Below are positions 30,013 through 39,019 of a stretch of 64,000 nt of DNA, one piece after another; the first letter of the stretch is position 1, and each line of letters begins with the position of its first letter. The notes beneath the pieces were generated by a model. The model searched no databases and had not been told where the DNA came from. It saw only the letters and a list, made by a program, of their open reading frames with translations. The stretch is from Archangium gephyra (GTDB lineage: Bacteria; Myxococcota; Myxococcia; Myxococcales; Myxococcaceae), in NCBI GenBank assembly GCA_003243425.1, contig QFQP01000006.1:1-64000 (forward strand), written 5' to 3'. A program made the translations under genes and the position numbers.

Positions 30013-30981
30013 ATGTTCATGCAGGTGGTCATGCTGCTCGGAGGAGGCGTGCTGCTGTACTTCGGGGCCGAGTGGCTCGTAGGCGGCTCCTCGGGGCTGG
30101 CGCGTCGCCTCGGTGTGCCGCAGCTGCTCATCGGGCTCACGGTCGTCGCGTATGGAACTTCGGCGCCAGAGATTGTGGTCGGCGCGAAGGCCAGCCTCGC
30201 CGGCTCTGGAGCCCTGGCGTTGGGCAACGTGGTCGGCAGCAACATCGCCAACCTCGGGTTGATCCTCGGTCTCACGGCGCTCATCACGCCACCGCGGGTC
30301 GACGCGGCGCTGCGCACGCGTGAATTGCCGGTGCTGCTCGCTTCGACGCTCGCGATTCCGCTGATGGCGTGGGACGGCGTGGTCTCGCGCTTCGAAGGGG
30401 GCGTGCTCGTCGTGGCGGCGCTGGCCTACACGGTGTGGATGGTGCGCGATGCGCGCAAGTCGCTGCGTGAAGCGGCGCGTGACGCGCAGGTGATGCAGGC
30501 CGCTGCCGACACCGCCGGTGGTCCCACGGTGCGCGGGCCGGTGCGTCTCGCGTTGACGGCCGTGGTCGGGCTCGTGCTCCTGGTGCTGGGAGGCAACCTC
30601 TTCGTCGATGGCGCCTCGGGGCTCGCTCGCACGCTGGGCATGTCGGAGCGCCTCATCGGCCTCACCATCGTCGCCGTCGGCACGTCACTGCCCGAACTCG
30701 CGACCAGCCTCATCGCCGCGTTTCGTGGCGCCAGTGACCTCGCCGTCGGCAACGTGGTGGGCAGCAACATCTTCAACGTGCTGCTGTGTCTGGGCCTTGC
30801 GGCGCTGTTGTCGCCCGTGGCGCAGCCCTTCGCAGACGTGTCTTTCGATCTCGCCGCGCTGGGTGTGTTGACCGCGGTGGGCCTGGTGGTCATGCGCAGC
30901 GCGCGCGTCGTCTCGCGGGCGGAGGGCGCCGTGCTGGTTGGCGGCTATGCCGCGTTCCTGGTGATCCTCATCGCTCGCTGA
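30013..30981 (+). CDS. Calcium/sodium antiporter (CaCA/YrbG family)
   Basis: A 322-residue membrane protein with two homologous halves, each carrying the CaCA alpha-repeat: VVAYGTSAPEIVVGAKASLAGSGALALGNVVGSNIANLGLIL and VVAVGTSLPELATSLIAAFRGASDLAVGNVVGSNIFNVLLCL. The Glu residues in SAPE and SLPE are the ion-binding residues of the family. About ten membrane helices. It exchanges Ca2+ for Na+ or H+ at the inner membrane. Start ATG 30013. Confidence 0.92.
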   Translation: MFMQVVMLLGGGVLLYFGAEWLVGGSSGLARRLGVPQLLIGLTVVAYGTSAPEIVVGAKASLAGSGALALGNVVGSNIANLGLILGLTALITPPRVDAALRTRELPVLLASTLAIPLMAWDGVVSRFEGGVLVVAALAYTVWMVRDARKSLREAARDAQVMQAAADTAGGPTVRGPVRLALTAVVGLVLLVLGGNLFVDGASGLARTLGMSERLIGLTIVAVGTSLPELATSLIAAFRGASDLAVGNVVGSNIFNVLLCLGLAALLSPVAQPFADVSFDLAALGVLTAVGLVVMRSARVVSRAEGAVLVGGYAAFLVILIAR

Positions 30982-31023
30982 AAATGCCGTGAAACATCCG
31001 ATGCGTGGTCGCGTACGTAGCGC

Positions 31024-31731
31024 GTGCCTACGAAGGAGCCAGTCGTCACGCGGCGTTCCGCGAGCCAGTCACTCGCCAATGTGCGCGTCTCGTTACCCGC
31101 TCCACGCCGCGTGACCGAGGGCGAGGTCGTCGAGCGCCTGCGGGTGCTCATTCGTTCAGTGGCCGAGCGGCGTACGCGCGAACCCAACGAGCCCATCGAC
31201 TTCACCGACGAAGTGCAGGTTTCGTTTCTCGACGACCGTAGTGAGCGCACCGTCGAAGCCTCGCTGCATTCTTCTCTGCCCGGCCTGTGCACGCGCGACG
31301 TGGCGCTCGTCGACCGGCGCGTGGTCGAAGTGCGCAGCGTGCGTGAAGTGCTGACCGTGAGCGACGAGCGGCTGCTCGAGGTCACCTCGCAACCGTCGAT
31401 GGACGCGCTGCTCGCTTCGCTCCTGCTCGAGCTGCAGGAGGAGCGTCTCGACGCGCGGCTGCTCGAGGCGCAGCACCGTGTGCTCGACGTGTTGATGGAG
31501 CGCTGTGGCGCCAGCAATCACGACGAGGTGTTGAAGCGGGTGGCTGAAGAGCACGAGCTCGAGGTCGATCTCCGGGCGTTCGCGCGTGACACCAGCTGGT
31601 CGGTGCCCGGTGAAGTCGCCGCGCAGGTCACGTGGCGCGCCGCGGTCATCGACTTCGTCATGCGCAAGGCCACGGTTCGCATCGGTGCTCGTCGCGCGAT
31701 GGTCTCGCACCTCGCTGCGCGCGCGCGCTGA
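31024..31731 (+). CDS. Trigger-factor-like protein of unknown function
   Basis: A 235-residue acidic-helical protein with weak resemblance to trigger factor: PAPRRVTEGEVVERLRVLIRSVAERRTREPNEPIDFTDEVQVSFL recalls the region leading into the PPIase domain, and the C-terminal half (LDARLLEAQHRVLDVLMERCG, then paired helices) recalls the trigger-factor C-domain. The ribosome-binding FRK motif and a full PPIase domain are absent. Start GTG 31024 without an obvious Shine-Dalgarno. The similarity is my reading, not a confirmed match. Confidence 0.4.
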   Translation: MPTKEPVVTRRSASQSLANVRVSLPAPRRVTEGEVVERLRVLIRSVAERRTREPNEPIDFTDEVQVSFLDDRSERTVEASLHSSLPGLCTRDVALVDRRVVEVRSVREVLTVSDERLLEVTSQPSMDALLASLLLELQEERLDARLLEAQHRVLDVLMERCGASNHDEVLKRVAEEHELEVDLRAFARDTSWSVPGEVAAQVTWRAAVIDFVMRKATVRIGARRAMVSHLAARAR

Positions 31732-31788
31732 CGGCCGAACTTACCCAACGTCAAGGCGCGGCCTCCCGGCCGACGACATCGTCGCGTC

Positions 31789-32295
31789 ATGAATCAACGA
31801 CGACGTGACGCGCTGTTGGGTCTTTCGTTCTTGCTCGTGTTCCCTGCGTTCGGCCTCGGCAGTGCGCTGCGCGGCACCCCGGCGGGAACGGTGCTCGTGT
31901 TGCTCAACAGCGTGCTGGTGGTGACGCTGGGCGCGCTGCTGTGGCGCGAGTCTGAGACCACGGGTGCGCTGTATTTTGGCGGCCGGCTGACCGAAGCAGT
32001 GCTGCTGCTCATCAACCCGACGGGTGAGACCTACCAGCTCGCGATGGCGTCGCTCGCCCTGGCGAGCATTCCGTTCTGGTGGTCGGTGCCGCACCTCGCG
32101 CCGCGCTGGCTGCGGTCTTTCGGGGTCATCGGCTACGCGGTGTTCTTCGTCGGCACCCAGCTCGAGCTGTTCGGCGTGAGAGCGGGCCTGTGGCTCTCGC
32201 TTCCCGGCGGGCTCTTCGAAGTCACGATGGCTTGCTGGTTCCTCTCGCGCGCGTGGCGAGGCGGCGGCGAATCCGGCTCAGCGACTCCGGCGTGA
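31789..32295 (+). CDS. DUF4386-family membrane protein
   Basis: A 168-residue protein with about five membrane segments. The C-terminal half (HLAPRWLRSFGVIGYAVFFVGTQLELFGVRAG, LPGGLFEVTMACWFL) matches the DUF4386 pattern. Function unknown. Its last 74 bases overlap the convergent Crp/Fnr gene, an arrangement that may make the pair mutually regulating (inference). Confidence 0.75.
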   Translation: MNQRRRDALLGLSFLLVFPAFGLGSALRGTPAGTVLVLLNSVLVVTLGALLWRESETTGALYFGGRLTEAVLLLINPTGETYQLAMASLALASIPFWWSVPHLAPRWLRSFGVIGYAVFFVGTQLELFGVRAGLWLSLPGGLFEVTMACWFLSRAWRGGGESGSATPA

Positions 32296-32788
32296 CGCCC
32301 AGGTAGCTGGCGAGCACGTACTGCGGCACGCGTTGCAGCAGCGCCGGCGAAAGCGACTGGTAGCGCTCTTCAGGGCTCGCGGTGCGATGCGCGGCGGCCG
32401 CGGCGTTCGCTTGGGCGAGCACCTGCTGCAGCGTCAACCGCGCGACCGACTCGAGCCGTGGAAACTTCGCGAACAGCTGCGCCTGCTTCGTGTCGTCGCC
32501 CACCACCACGGTCGTCGCTTCGAGGCAGATGAGCTCGTGCGTCGAATCGACGATCCACTGGCCTTCGAGGAACAGGCCGACGGTGAGCTCGGCGCCGTCG
32601 TGCGTGCGATGCAGCTGACGCACGCAGCCCTCGAGCACGAAGTACGTCTGCGTGCCGACCGGCAGCCGCTCGTCTTCGTCGAACCTGCGAACCACCGCGC
32701 TCGCTTCGATCGCTGCGCGCTCCTCTGAAGAGAGTGGAGCGAGCCGCTCGAAGAAGCGCAGCAGCGGCGTCAGAGGCCCGGTTCCCAC
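32222..32788 (-). CDS. Crp/Fnr-family transcriptional regulator
   Basis: A 188-residue regulator: an N-terminal cyclic-nucleotide-binding-type jelly roll (VGTQTYFVLEGCVRQLHRTHDGAELTVGLFLEGQWI) and a C-terminal helix-turn-helix (VPQYVLASYLGVTPESLSRIRRRL). No iron-sulfur cysteine set is present, so it is not an Fnr-type oxygen sensor. The 5' end overlaps the preceding ceramidase-like gene by 19 bases, and the 3' end overlaps DUF4386. Confidence 0.88.
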   Translation of the reverse strand: MGTGPLTPLLRFFERLAPLSSEERAAIEASAVVRRFDEDERLPVGTQTYFVLEGCVRQLHRTHDGAELTVGLFLEGQWIVDSTHELICLEATTVVVGDDTKQAQLFAKFPRLESVARLTLQQVLAQANAAAAAHRTASPEERYQSLSPALLQRVPQYVLASYLGVTPESLSRIRRRLATRARGTSKPS

Positions 32789-34629
32789 GTCAGCAGCTTC
32801 TCGGCTTCGTCGAGCAGCGTCGGCACCGTCGAGGGCCCGAGGGAGTTCGTCTCTTCGTAGTGGTGACCTTCCGCCTGCTCGCCGTAGGGCTTGGTGGGGT
32901 GCAGCTTGAAGTCGTACGACGGCACCAGGTAGCCGACCTCGTCGCCGGACAGGCCGACGATCATGTTGAACTCACCGCCCATCTTCTCCTGCAGGTACGG
33001 CGGCGGCGGCGCCATCGAGAGGTCCGGCGGGTTCGGGTTGTCGGCGGTGATCTGCGGCACGCCGTACGCGAGCATCGGGTCGTAGCCGATGCCCAGCTCG
33101 GGGAAGATCTCACCGGGCACGCCGAGGAAGCGCACCGGCCCCAGCTGAATCTTCGAAATCTCCGAGCGGATCTTCGGGTAGTTCGCCTCGCTGATGATCT
33201 TCATCGGGTCGAACTCGTAGAGCCGCCGCTTCAAGATGCTGAAGTTCACGAACACCAGCTGAAAGCTCTCGTTCTCGACGCGGAAGAGGAACGGCTGGTG
33301 ACCGAACGCGAGCAACGGCTCGGGAATGTCTTGCGCGGTGTCGAGGGCGGCCAGCGCGGTCTGCGCCACGATGTCGCCGATGGCCTTCGTCTTCTCGTAG
33401 CTGCGCGCCTTCGCGGGTTGACCATCGACGGTGATGGGCGTCGAACGCAGCGGCCCGAGCAGCCCGCCGACCTTGCCCTGCAGGAACAGACACATGCCGC
33501 CCGCGCCCTGCGTCAGCAGCTGGCCGGCCTTGTTGTACACGCCGCTCTCCATCGCCTCGCGAATGGCCCACGGAAAGTCCGACGACGAGTGGTTGTTGGT
33601 GTCGCTCAGCGCTTCGGGGTGCGAGCCCCAGTTCACGAGCGTGCCGATGACTTCACCCGAGTTCTTCTCGGTGAACTTGAGCACGTTGACGGTGTCGTCC
33701 ATCACCTGCGGGTCGCGGTGGTCGGCCACCACTTCGCGCGTGCGCGCGCCGAGCTTGCCCTGCGCGACCGAGACCTTCGCGGGCTTCGCCGACAGCTGCG
33801 CCTGGAGGACGGCCTGGGCGACGCCTTCGATGACCACGTTCTCGAACCACACGTCGTCGACGCCGCGGTCGGGCACGAAGTTGGGGCGCGGGCCCCACTG
33901 GCCCATGGTGTCGGCGGTCTCGTGGCTGTGTGTGGCCGACACCATGATGAAGTCGGGCGGGGTGTCGGTGAGCTTCGCCACGCGCGTGCGCATCTTCACG
34001 ATGTCGTCGTTGAAGAGGCCGACCGCGTCGACGCTGACGATGGCGATGGAGACGTCGCCGTTGCTCATGACGACCGCGCGCGCCCAGGTGTCGTCGTGCA
34101 CGTCGACCATCGCCATGTCGTTGCCGAAGCCCGCGAGCCAGAATCCTTCGAACTTGCCGTTGCCTTCGGTGCCGTCGGCGTCGGGGCCCGTGTAGCCGGG
34201 GTCACCCGGGCATTTCTGGTCGCGGCCGCAGTCGAAGAACCACTCGTCCTTCTTGCGGTCGCCCTGCGAGCCGTCGGCGTCGGGCGCGACGTAGCCGGGG
34301 TCGCCGGGGCAGAGCATGTCGTTGCCGCAGTCTTTCCATGCGTTGGCGATGAGCTCGGCGCAGTGCTTGAGACCGTCTTTGCCGATGGGCGCGGTCTCGG
34401 GGCAGTCGTCGCCGGTGTTCTTGAGCCAGTCGGCGCGCGGGCGCTCGAAGTTGCGCGGCGAGATCGCGACCTTCGCCATGCCGACGGCGAAGTTGCCGTC
34501 ATTGCCGTTCGGGCACGTGGGGCCGCCGGGGCAGAAGTTCTGCGGCGGCGTGCCTTTGCCCATGGGCTTTTCGACGGGGGCAGGGCAGGCGGCGAGAAAC
34601 AGCGTGGTGAGGGCGAGCGCGCGTTTCAT
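32770..34629 (-). CDS. Neutral/alkaline ceramidase-like lipoprotein
   Basis: A 619-residue lipoprotein (lipobox LFLAAC). The N-terminal catalytic pattern of neutral ceramidases is recognisable: FAVGMAKVAISP, SIAIVSVDAVGLF, MVSATHSHETADTMG (Zn-binding His-x-His), and VNWGSHPEALSD. These enzymes cleave the amide bond of ceramide. An insertion after the start of the domain (about residues 95-160) holds two similar units, CPGDPGYVAPDADG and CPGDPGYTGPDADG, resembling acidic calcium-binding loops and not usual in the family. The C-terminal immunoglobulin-like domain of ceramidase is absent or unrecognisable, so the substrate may differ. Confidence 0.75.
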   Translation of the reverse strand: MKRALALTTLFLAACPAPVEKPMGKGTPPQNFCPGGPTCPNGNDGNFAVGMAKVAISPRNFERPRADWLKNTGDDCPETAPIGKDGLKHCAELIANAWKDCGNDMLCPGDPGYVAPDADGSQGDRKKDEWFFDCGRDQKCPGDPGYTGPDADGTEGNGKFEGFWLAGFGNDMAMVDVHDDTWARAVVMSNGDVSIAIVSVDAVGLFNDDIVKMRTRVAKLTDTPPDFIMVSATHSHETADTMGQWGPRPNFVPDRGVDDVWFENVVIEGVAQAVLQAQLSAKPAKVSVAQGKLGARTREVVADHRDPQVMDDTVNVLKFTEKNSGEVIGTLVNWGSHPEALSDTNNHSSSDFPWAIREAMESGVYNKAGQLLTQGAGGMCLFLQGKVGGLLGPLRSTPITVDGQPAKARSYEKTKAIGDIVAQTALAALDTAQDIPEPLLAFGHQPFLFRVENESFQLVFVNFSILKRRLYEFDPMKIISEANYPKIRSEISKIQLGPVRFLGVPGEIFPELGIGYDPMLAYGVPQITADNPNPPDLSMAPPPPYLQEKMGGEFNMIVGLSGDEVGYLVPSYDFKLHPTKPYGEQAEGHHYEETNSLGPSTVPTLLDEAEKLLTWEPGL

Positions 34630-34743
34630 GGAGGTCCGCTTCCTCGTTCATGCCGTTCTTCAAGTCACGCCTTCCGAGCGGAAACGTCGTGCGTTGAGGG
34701 GAATGCCCTTGCGCGGCTGCGTCGCACTGCGCCAAAGGGACTC

Positions 34744-35487
34744 ATGCGTCTCTTCGCCATCGGCGACACCCACCTTCCTTCCGAACGGAAGAAAGACATG
34801 CACCGCTTCGGCTGGGACGAACACCCGCTGCCGCTCGGCCGCAACTGGGACGCCACCGTCACCAACGACGACTGCATCATCATCGCCGGCGACATCTCGT
34901 GGGGCACGCGGCCCAACGAGGTGATGGACGACTTGAAGTGGCTCGACGAACGCCCCGGCAAGAAGGTGCTGCTGCGCGGCAACCACGACTACTGGTGGGG
35001 CGACTCGAGCTCCAAGCTCCGCAAGCTCTTCGAGCCCTTCAAGTCGTTCGTGGGCTTCATTCAGAACTCCGCCGTCGAAGTCGGCCCGTACGTCATCGCC
35101 GGCTCACGTCTGTGGACCGCGCCGGAAGCCCCGTCGATGCCCGGCGGCGAGATGGGCGATGAAGAACAGAAGCCCGACTACATCGAGCGCGAAGTGAACC
35201 GCCTCGGGCTCTCCTTCAAAGACGCCGACGCGAAGTTGAAGGCCGCGAAAGATCCGCGCGTGAAGATCTGCGCGGTGCACTTCCCTCCGCTCTATTCGAA
35301 CAACGTCGAGACCGCGTTCTCGCGCACCATCGAAGCGTGGGCTCCGAAGACGTGCGTGTACGGTCACCTTCACGGCCCCGGCATCAGCGCCGGCTTCGTG
35401 GGCCCGCACCACGGCGTCGACTACGTGCTCGCCTCGTGTGACGCCGCGAAGTTCAAGCCGGTGCTGCTGCACGAGGGCACCCTCTGA
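34744..35487 (+). CDS. Metallophosphoesterase
   Basis: A 247-residue calcineurin-like phosphoesterase with all five metal-ligand blocks: FAIGDTHLP, IIAGDISWG, LLRGNHDYWW, VHFPPL and VYGHLHGPG. It is predicted to act on a phosphodiester or phosphomonoester in the cytoplasm; the substrate is unknown. ATG 34744 is the natural start. The next gene starts immediately after its stop. Confidence 0.9.
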   Translation: MRLFAIGDTHLPSERKKDMHRFGWDEHPLPLGRNWDATVTNDDCIIIAGDISWGTRPNEVMDDLKWLDERPGKKVLLRGNHDYWWGDSSSKLRKLFEPFKSFVGFIQNSAVEVGPYVIAGSRLWTAPEAPSMPGGEMGDEEQKPDYIEREVNRLGLSFKDADAKLKAAKDPRVKICAVHFPPLYSNNVETAFSRTIEAWAPKTCVYGHLHGPGISAGFVGPHHGVDYVLASCDAAKFKPVLLHEGTL

Positions 35488-36474
35488 ATGCCGCTGCGCT
35501 CGGTACCAGCGCTCCGCTTCGAGCCTGATCAGCTCTACCGGGTGCCGACCGACGACGGCAGCGCCATCGCGCTCGGGCGCTATGCGCCGCGAGGTGAGCG
35601 CCGCTTCGCCGAGCCCGTCATCCTGGCGCATTCGCTGGCCACCAACCGTTTCAACCTCGACTTCGACGAGCGCTATTCGGTCGCCCGCATTCTCGCGCGG
35701 CGTGGTTTCGAAGCGTGGGTGCTCGAGGTGCGTGGTCACGGGCTGGGCGGCAGCGCCGCTGGCGCGACCTTCGACACCGAAGCCGAACACGACGTCGCCG
35801 CGGCGTTGAAGACCGTCGTCTCCACCGGCGCGAACGGTGTCTTCTGGGTCGGTCATTCACGCGGAGGGCTGCTCGCCTACGCGCACCTCGCGCGAAACCC
35901 GACCGCACCCATTCGCGCCATCGCCACGCTGGGAAGCCCGCTCACGTTCTCCGCACAACCCGGCGTGCAGAAGCTCATCGCGTCACTCGGCGCGACGTTG
36001 AAGCTGCCCATGCTGCCGCTGCAGCTCGGCGCGAAGGCGTGGCCGCTCGGGCTTCCACCGAACCCCATCGGCAAGTACCTGTTGCGCGAAGACAACGTCG
36101 ACCCCGTCGTCATTCGCCAATCGCTTGCCTACGTGGTGGCCGACATCAGCGGCGGCGTCGGTCGCCAATTCGCCCGGTGGATCCGCAACGGCACCTTCGA
36201 TGGTGAAGACGGCTTCGACTACCGCGCGAACATGAAGCGCATCGGCGTGCCGATTCTCTCCATCGCCGGCGAACACGACTTCCTCGTGCCGCCGTCGGCC
36301 GCGCATGAAGTGAAGCACCTCGTGTCAGGCCCGGTGGACCTGGTGAGCGCCTCACGCCGCGAAGGCTTCTCGACCGACTATGGCCACGGCGACCTCGTGC
36401 TCGGCCGCCGCGCGCCTGACGAAATCGCTCCGCGCATCGCCGAGTTCTTCGAGCGTCACGCCGCGCGGCGCTGA
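35488..36474 (+). CDS. Alpha/beta hydrolase
   Basis: A 328-residue alpha/beta hydrolase with nucleophile elbow GHSRGG (VFWVGHSRGGLLAYAHLAR), an oxyanion region PVILAHSLATNRFNLD, Asp in SIAGEHDFLVPP and His near the end (STDYGHGDLVLGRR). Long cap region between. ATG follows the previous TGA directly, so it is co-transcribed with the phosphoesterase. Likely an esterase or lipase; substrate unknown. Confidence 0.85.
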   Translation: MPLRSVPALRFEPDQLYRVPTDDGSAIALGRYAPRGERRFAEPVILAHSLATNRFNLDFDERYSVARILARRGFEAWVLEVRGHGLGGSAAGATFDTEAEHDVAAALKTVVSTGANGVFWVGHSRGGLLAYAHLARNPTAPIRAIATLGSPLTFSAQPGVQKLIASLGATLKLPMLPLQLGAKAWPLGLPPNPIGKYLLREDNVDPVVIRQSLAYVVADISGGVGRQFARWIRNGTFDGEDGFDYRANMKRIGVPILSIAGEHDFLVPPSAAHEVKHLVSGPVDLVSASRREGFSTDYGHGDLVLGRRAPDEIAPRIAEFFERHAARR

Positions 36475-38885
36475 CGGCGCGCGAGCCACAGCGCGAGCAC
36501 CAACGCCAGCGGTCCGCCCGCCGTCGAACAACCGCTCGGCACCGGCACCTGCCCCGTGCACTCGCCGGCTTCACAACCTGCTTCACAGCGCAGCGGCGCG
36601 GGAGCGACGCACGCGCCTGCGCCGTCACACCGCGACGCGCCGACGACGGCGCCACCGACGCATTGGCGCTCGGCGCAGCTCGTCGCGTCATCGGGCCACG
36701 CGCAGGCGTCACGGCGAACACCGTCGCAACGCGACGCGCACGTTCCTTCGCCCGCACACGCAGCCCGCGCGCCGCGCGGCTCACCTTCGACCGCCGCGCA
36801 GCGCCCTTCGAGACCGGCGACGTTGCAGGCCTCACAGGCGCCTTCGCAGCTCGTGTTGCAACACACGCCGTCGACGCAGTGACCCGAGCCGCACAGCGCG
36901 TCGGCCGAACACGCGTCGCCATCGTCGAGCGTTCCGATGCAGGCGCCTTGACGCACTTCGCGCCCGTCACGCAGTCGCCATCGCCAGCGCAACGCGTCCC
37001 GCATGAGCTGCCCGCGCATCGCAGCGGTGCACACTGTCTCAACACCACCGGCGCGCAGTCGGCTGACGTTCCACTGCAGCGCGCTTCATCGAGCGCTACG
37101 CCTTCAGAACACGCGGCAGCACGGCACACCACGCTGGCCGCAGCGAAGGCATCAGCCGCACATTCGCCCGACACGCCATCGCAGCGCTCGGGCAGGTCGC
37201 ACGCGCCCGCCGCTTCGCGACAGGTGACGCCCGCGGCCGCCACGGTGCACCGACCGTCGCGCGCTGCACCCTTCGCCGCGCTGCAGGCCTGACAGTCATC
37301 CGCGCCCGCGCCACAGCGCACCTCGCAGCACACGCCGTCGGTGCAGAAGCCGCTCGCGCACGCCGCGTCGGAGCTACACGCCGCTCCCACGTCGGCGCCA
37401 TCGAGGAAGAGCCACGTGTCTCCACGCCGCGAAGTGCCGACGCGGCCACCGAAGAGTACGAGCGTGTCCCCGACCATCGCTCCGGCCGACGCGCTGCGCT
37501 CCGACGGACCGGGTGCGGACAGGTCGTGCCAGTCGGTGCCGTCCCACTCCCAGACGTCGTCGAGCTGGTCGAGGCCGTACGCGTCAGAGGAGCCACCGAT
37601 GAGGAGCGCGCCATTGCCCCGCGACACCAGCACCGCCTCCTGCCTCGGCGGTGGCGCGTGCGCGGGCGTGCGTCGAGTCCACGTGGTGCCGTCCCATTCC
37701 CACGTATCGGCGACGCCGGTGTCGCCGCTGAAGAGCAGCACCGAGTTGCCGCGCGAGGCGGTGGTGGTCAAGCTCCGCGCGCTCGGCGCCGTGGCCGTCG
37801 GCACGAGCTCCCACGCGCCGTTCGCCCATTCCCAGGTCTCGTTCGAGCTGGAGCCGACGCTCACGAGGCCGCCGAACAGCACCGCTGCGTCGGTGCCCCG
37901 GCTGGCCATGGCGTGATGGCTGCGCGACGCGGGGCCGCCGGCGCGAACGAGCTGCCAACCGTTGCCGTTCCAGGCCCAGGTGTCGCCGTAGTCGCGCGCG
38001 TTCGGTATTCCGCCACCGGCGAGCACGAGGCGGCCACCGAGCGGTGCCATGGCGGCGCTGCGCCGGGGTGGTGGGCCTCCGCTCGTCACCTGCGTCCAGT
38101 TCGAGCCGTCCCACAGCCAGGTGTCGCCGAGCTCCGTGGCGCCGCCGCCACCGAAGAGCACTGCCGAAGTTCCGAGGGTCGCCAGCACGGCGTCGCGTCG
38201 AGCGGGCGGCCGGCGCGATGGCGTCTTCTGCGACCAGTTGGTGCCGTCCCGCTCCCACGTGTCGTCGAGGGGCCATTGTTTCCCTCACCGCCAAAGAGCA
38301 GCACCTTGTTGCCCACGCGCGTCATGGCCGCCGCGCGACGCGCCGGGGGACGCGTGACCGGCGTTCTCTGCGTCCACGTCGTACCGTTCCATTCCCAGGT
38401 GTCGTCGCGGTTGACGGGGCCGCCGCCGAAGAGCAGCACCTTTCCCTGGAACTCCGTCATCACGTGACGCTCGCGCGCCGGAGGGCTGGTGGCCGGAGCG
38501 CGCTGCAACCACGTGGTGCCGTCCCACTCCCAGGTGTCTGCGCGAATGCCCGCCGTGAAGGAAGAGCCGCCGAACAACACGACGCGTGTTCCCAGCGTGG
38601 CCAGCTGGTGCGCGTAGCGGGCGAGGGGCGCGGCGCGGGCGTGCGACGCGACCACTTGGTGCCGTCCCAGACCCAGGTGTCGCCGAGCTCCGTGTTGGTC
38701 AGGCCGCCGAAGAGCACGAGCGTCGCGCCGAGCGGCGCCATCGCGTGCTGCGTACGCGCGTCGTAGTCGCCCACCTCGGTCCACCCGGGTTGCAGGAGCG
38801 CCGCGCGTTGCCGCGCTTGCGGCGTTGAATCGACGACGGAGCAGGCAGACGACGCGACGCAGAGCAGGGCGAGGAGCTTCTTCAC
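36456..38885 (-). pseudogene. Kelch-repeat / cysteine-rich MYXO-CTERM-like surface protein, three frameshifts
   Basis: One gene read in four segments. It starts at 38885 with a lipobox-like signal (LLALLCVASSACS). About ten kelch-like units follow, each with a core like VLLFGG and DTWEWDGTTW, predicting a beta-propeller. Then come cysteine-rich modules (CASGFCTDGVCCEVRCG, CGSGHCVDGVCCNTSCEGACEAC) and a sorting tail: GCSTAGG, a hydrophobic stretch, and ARRQRRAA, as in MYXO-CTERM proteins processed and anchored at the cell surface. Frame changes lie at the G runs 38625-38628 and 38269-38272 and near the CC at 36946-36947; a one-base addition at each restores about 810 codons. The 3' end overlaps the convergent hydrolase stop region. 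The regular, homopolymer-bound breaks favour assembly error over true decay. Confidence 0.8.
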
Positions 38886-38925
38886 GGGCGCGGGAGTGTA
38901 CCTGCGCGGGTCGTTCTCGACGCGG

Positions 38926-38985
38926 CACCTGTCTGTAACCCGGCCCGCCAGTCAGCGGCGCACGCTGCCCCGGGGGTTACAGGTG
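38926..38985. promoter_or_regulatory. Imperfect inverted repeat between divergent genes
   Basis: The left arm CACCTG-TCTG-TAACCC (38926-38941) pairs with GGGTTACAGGTG (38974-38985) except for the four-base TCTG bulge; a GG/CC pair extends the stem. The left arm shares CACCTGTCTGTA with the intergenic element at 45232. It sits between the start of the kelch gene (38885) and that of the secreted protein (39020), so an operator for either is plausible. Confidence 0.4.
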
Positions 38986-39019
38986 TTCACAAGGCACTCT
39001 CACTCTCGAAAGGTTCACC

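Noticed and set aside
28164..30317. 717-codon minus-strand frame opposite the kinase
   Set aside because: Antisense shadow of the kinase; no motif of its own.
36456..38885. DNA repeats in the kelch region as a CRISPR or satellite array
   Set aside because: Repeats are diverged, coding, and explained by kelch protein units; no constant spacer length.
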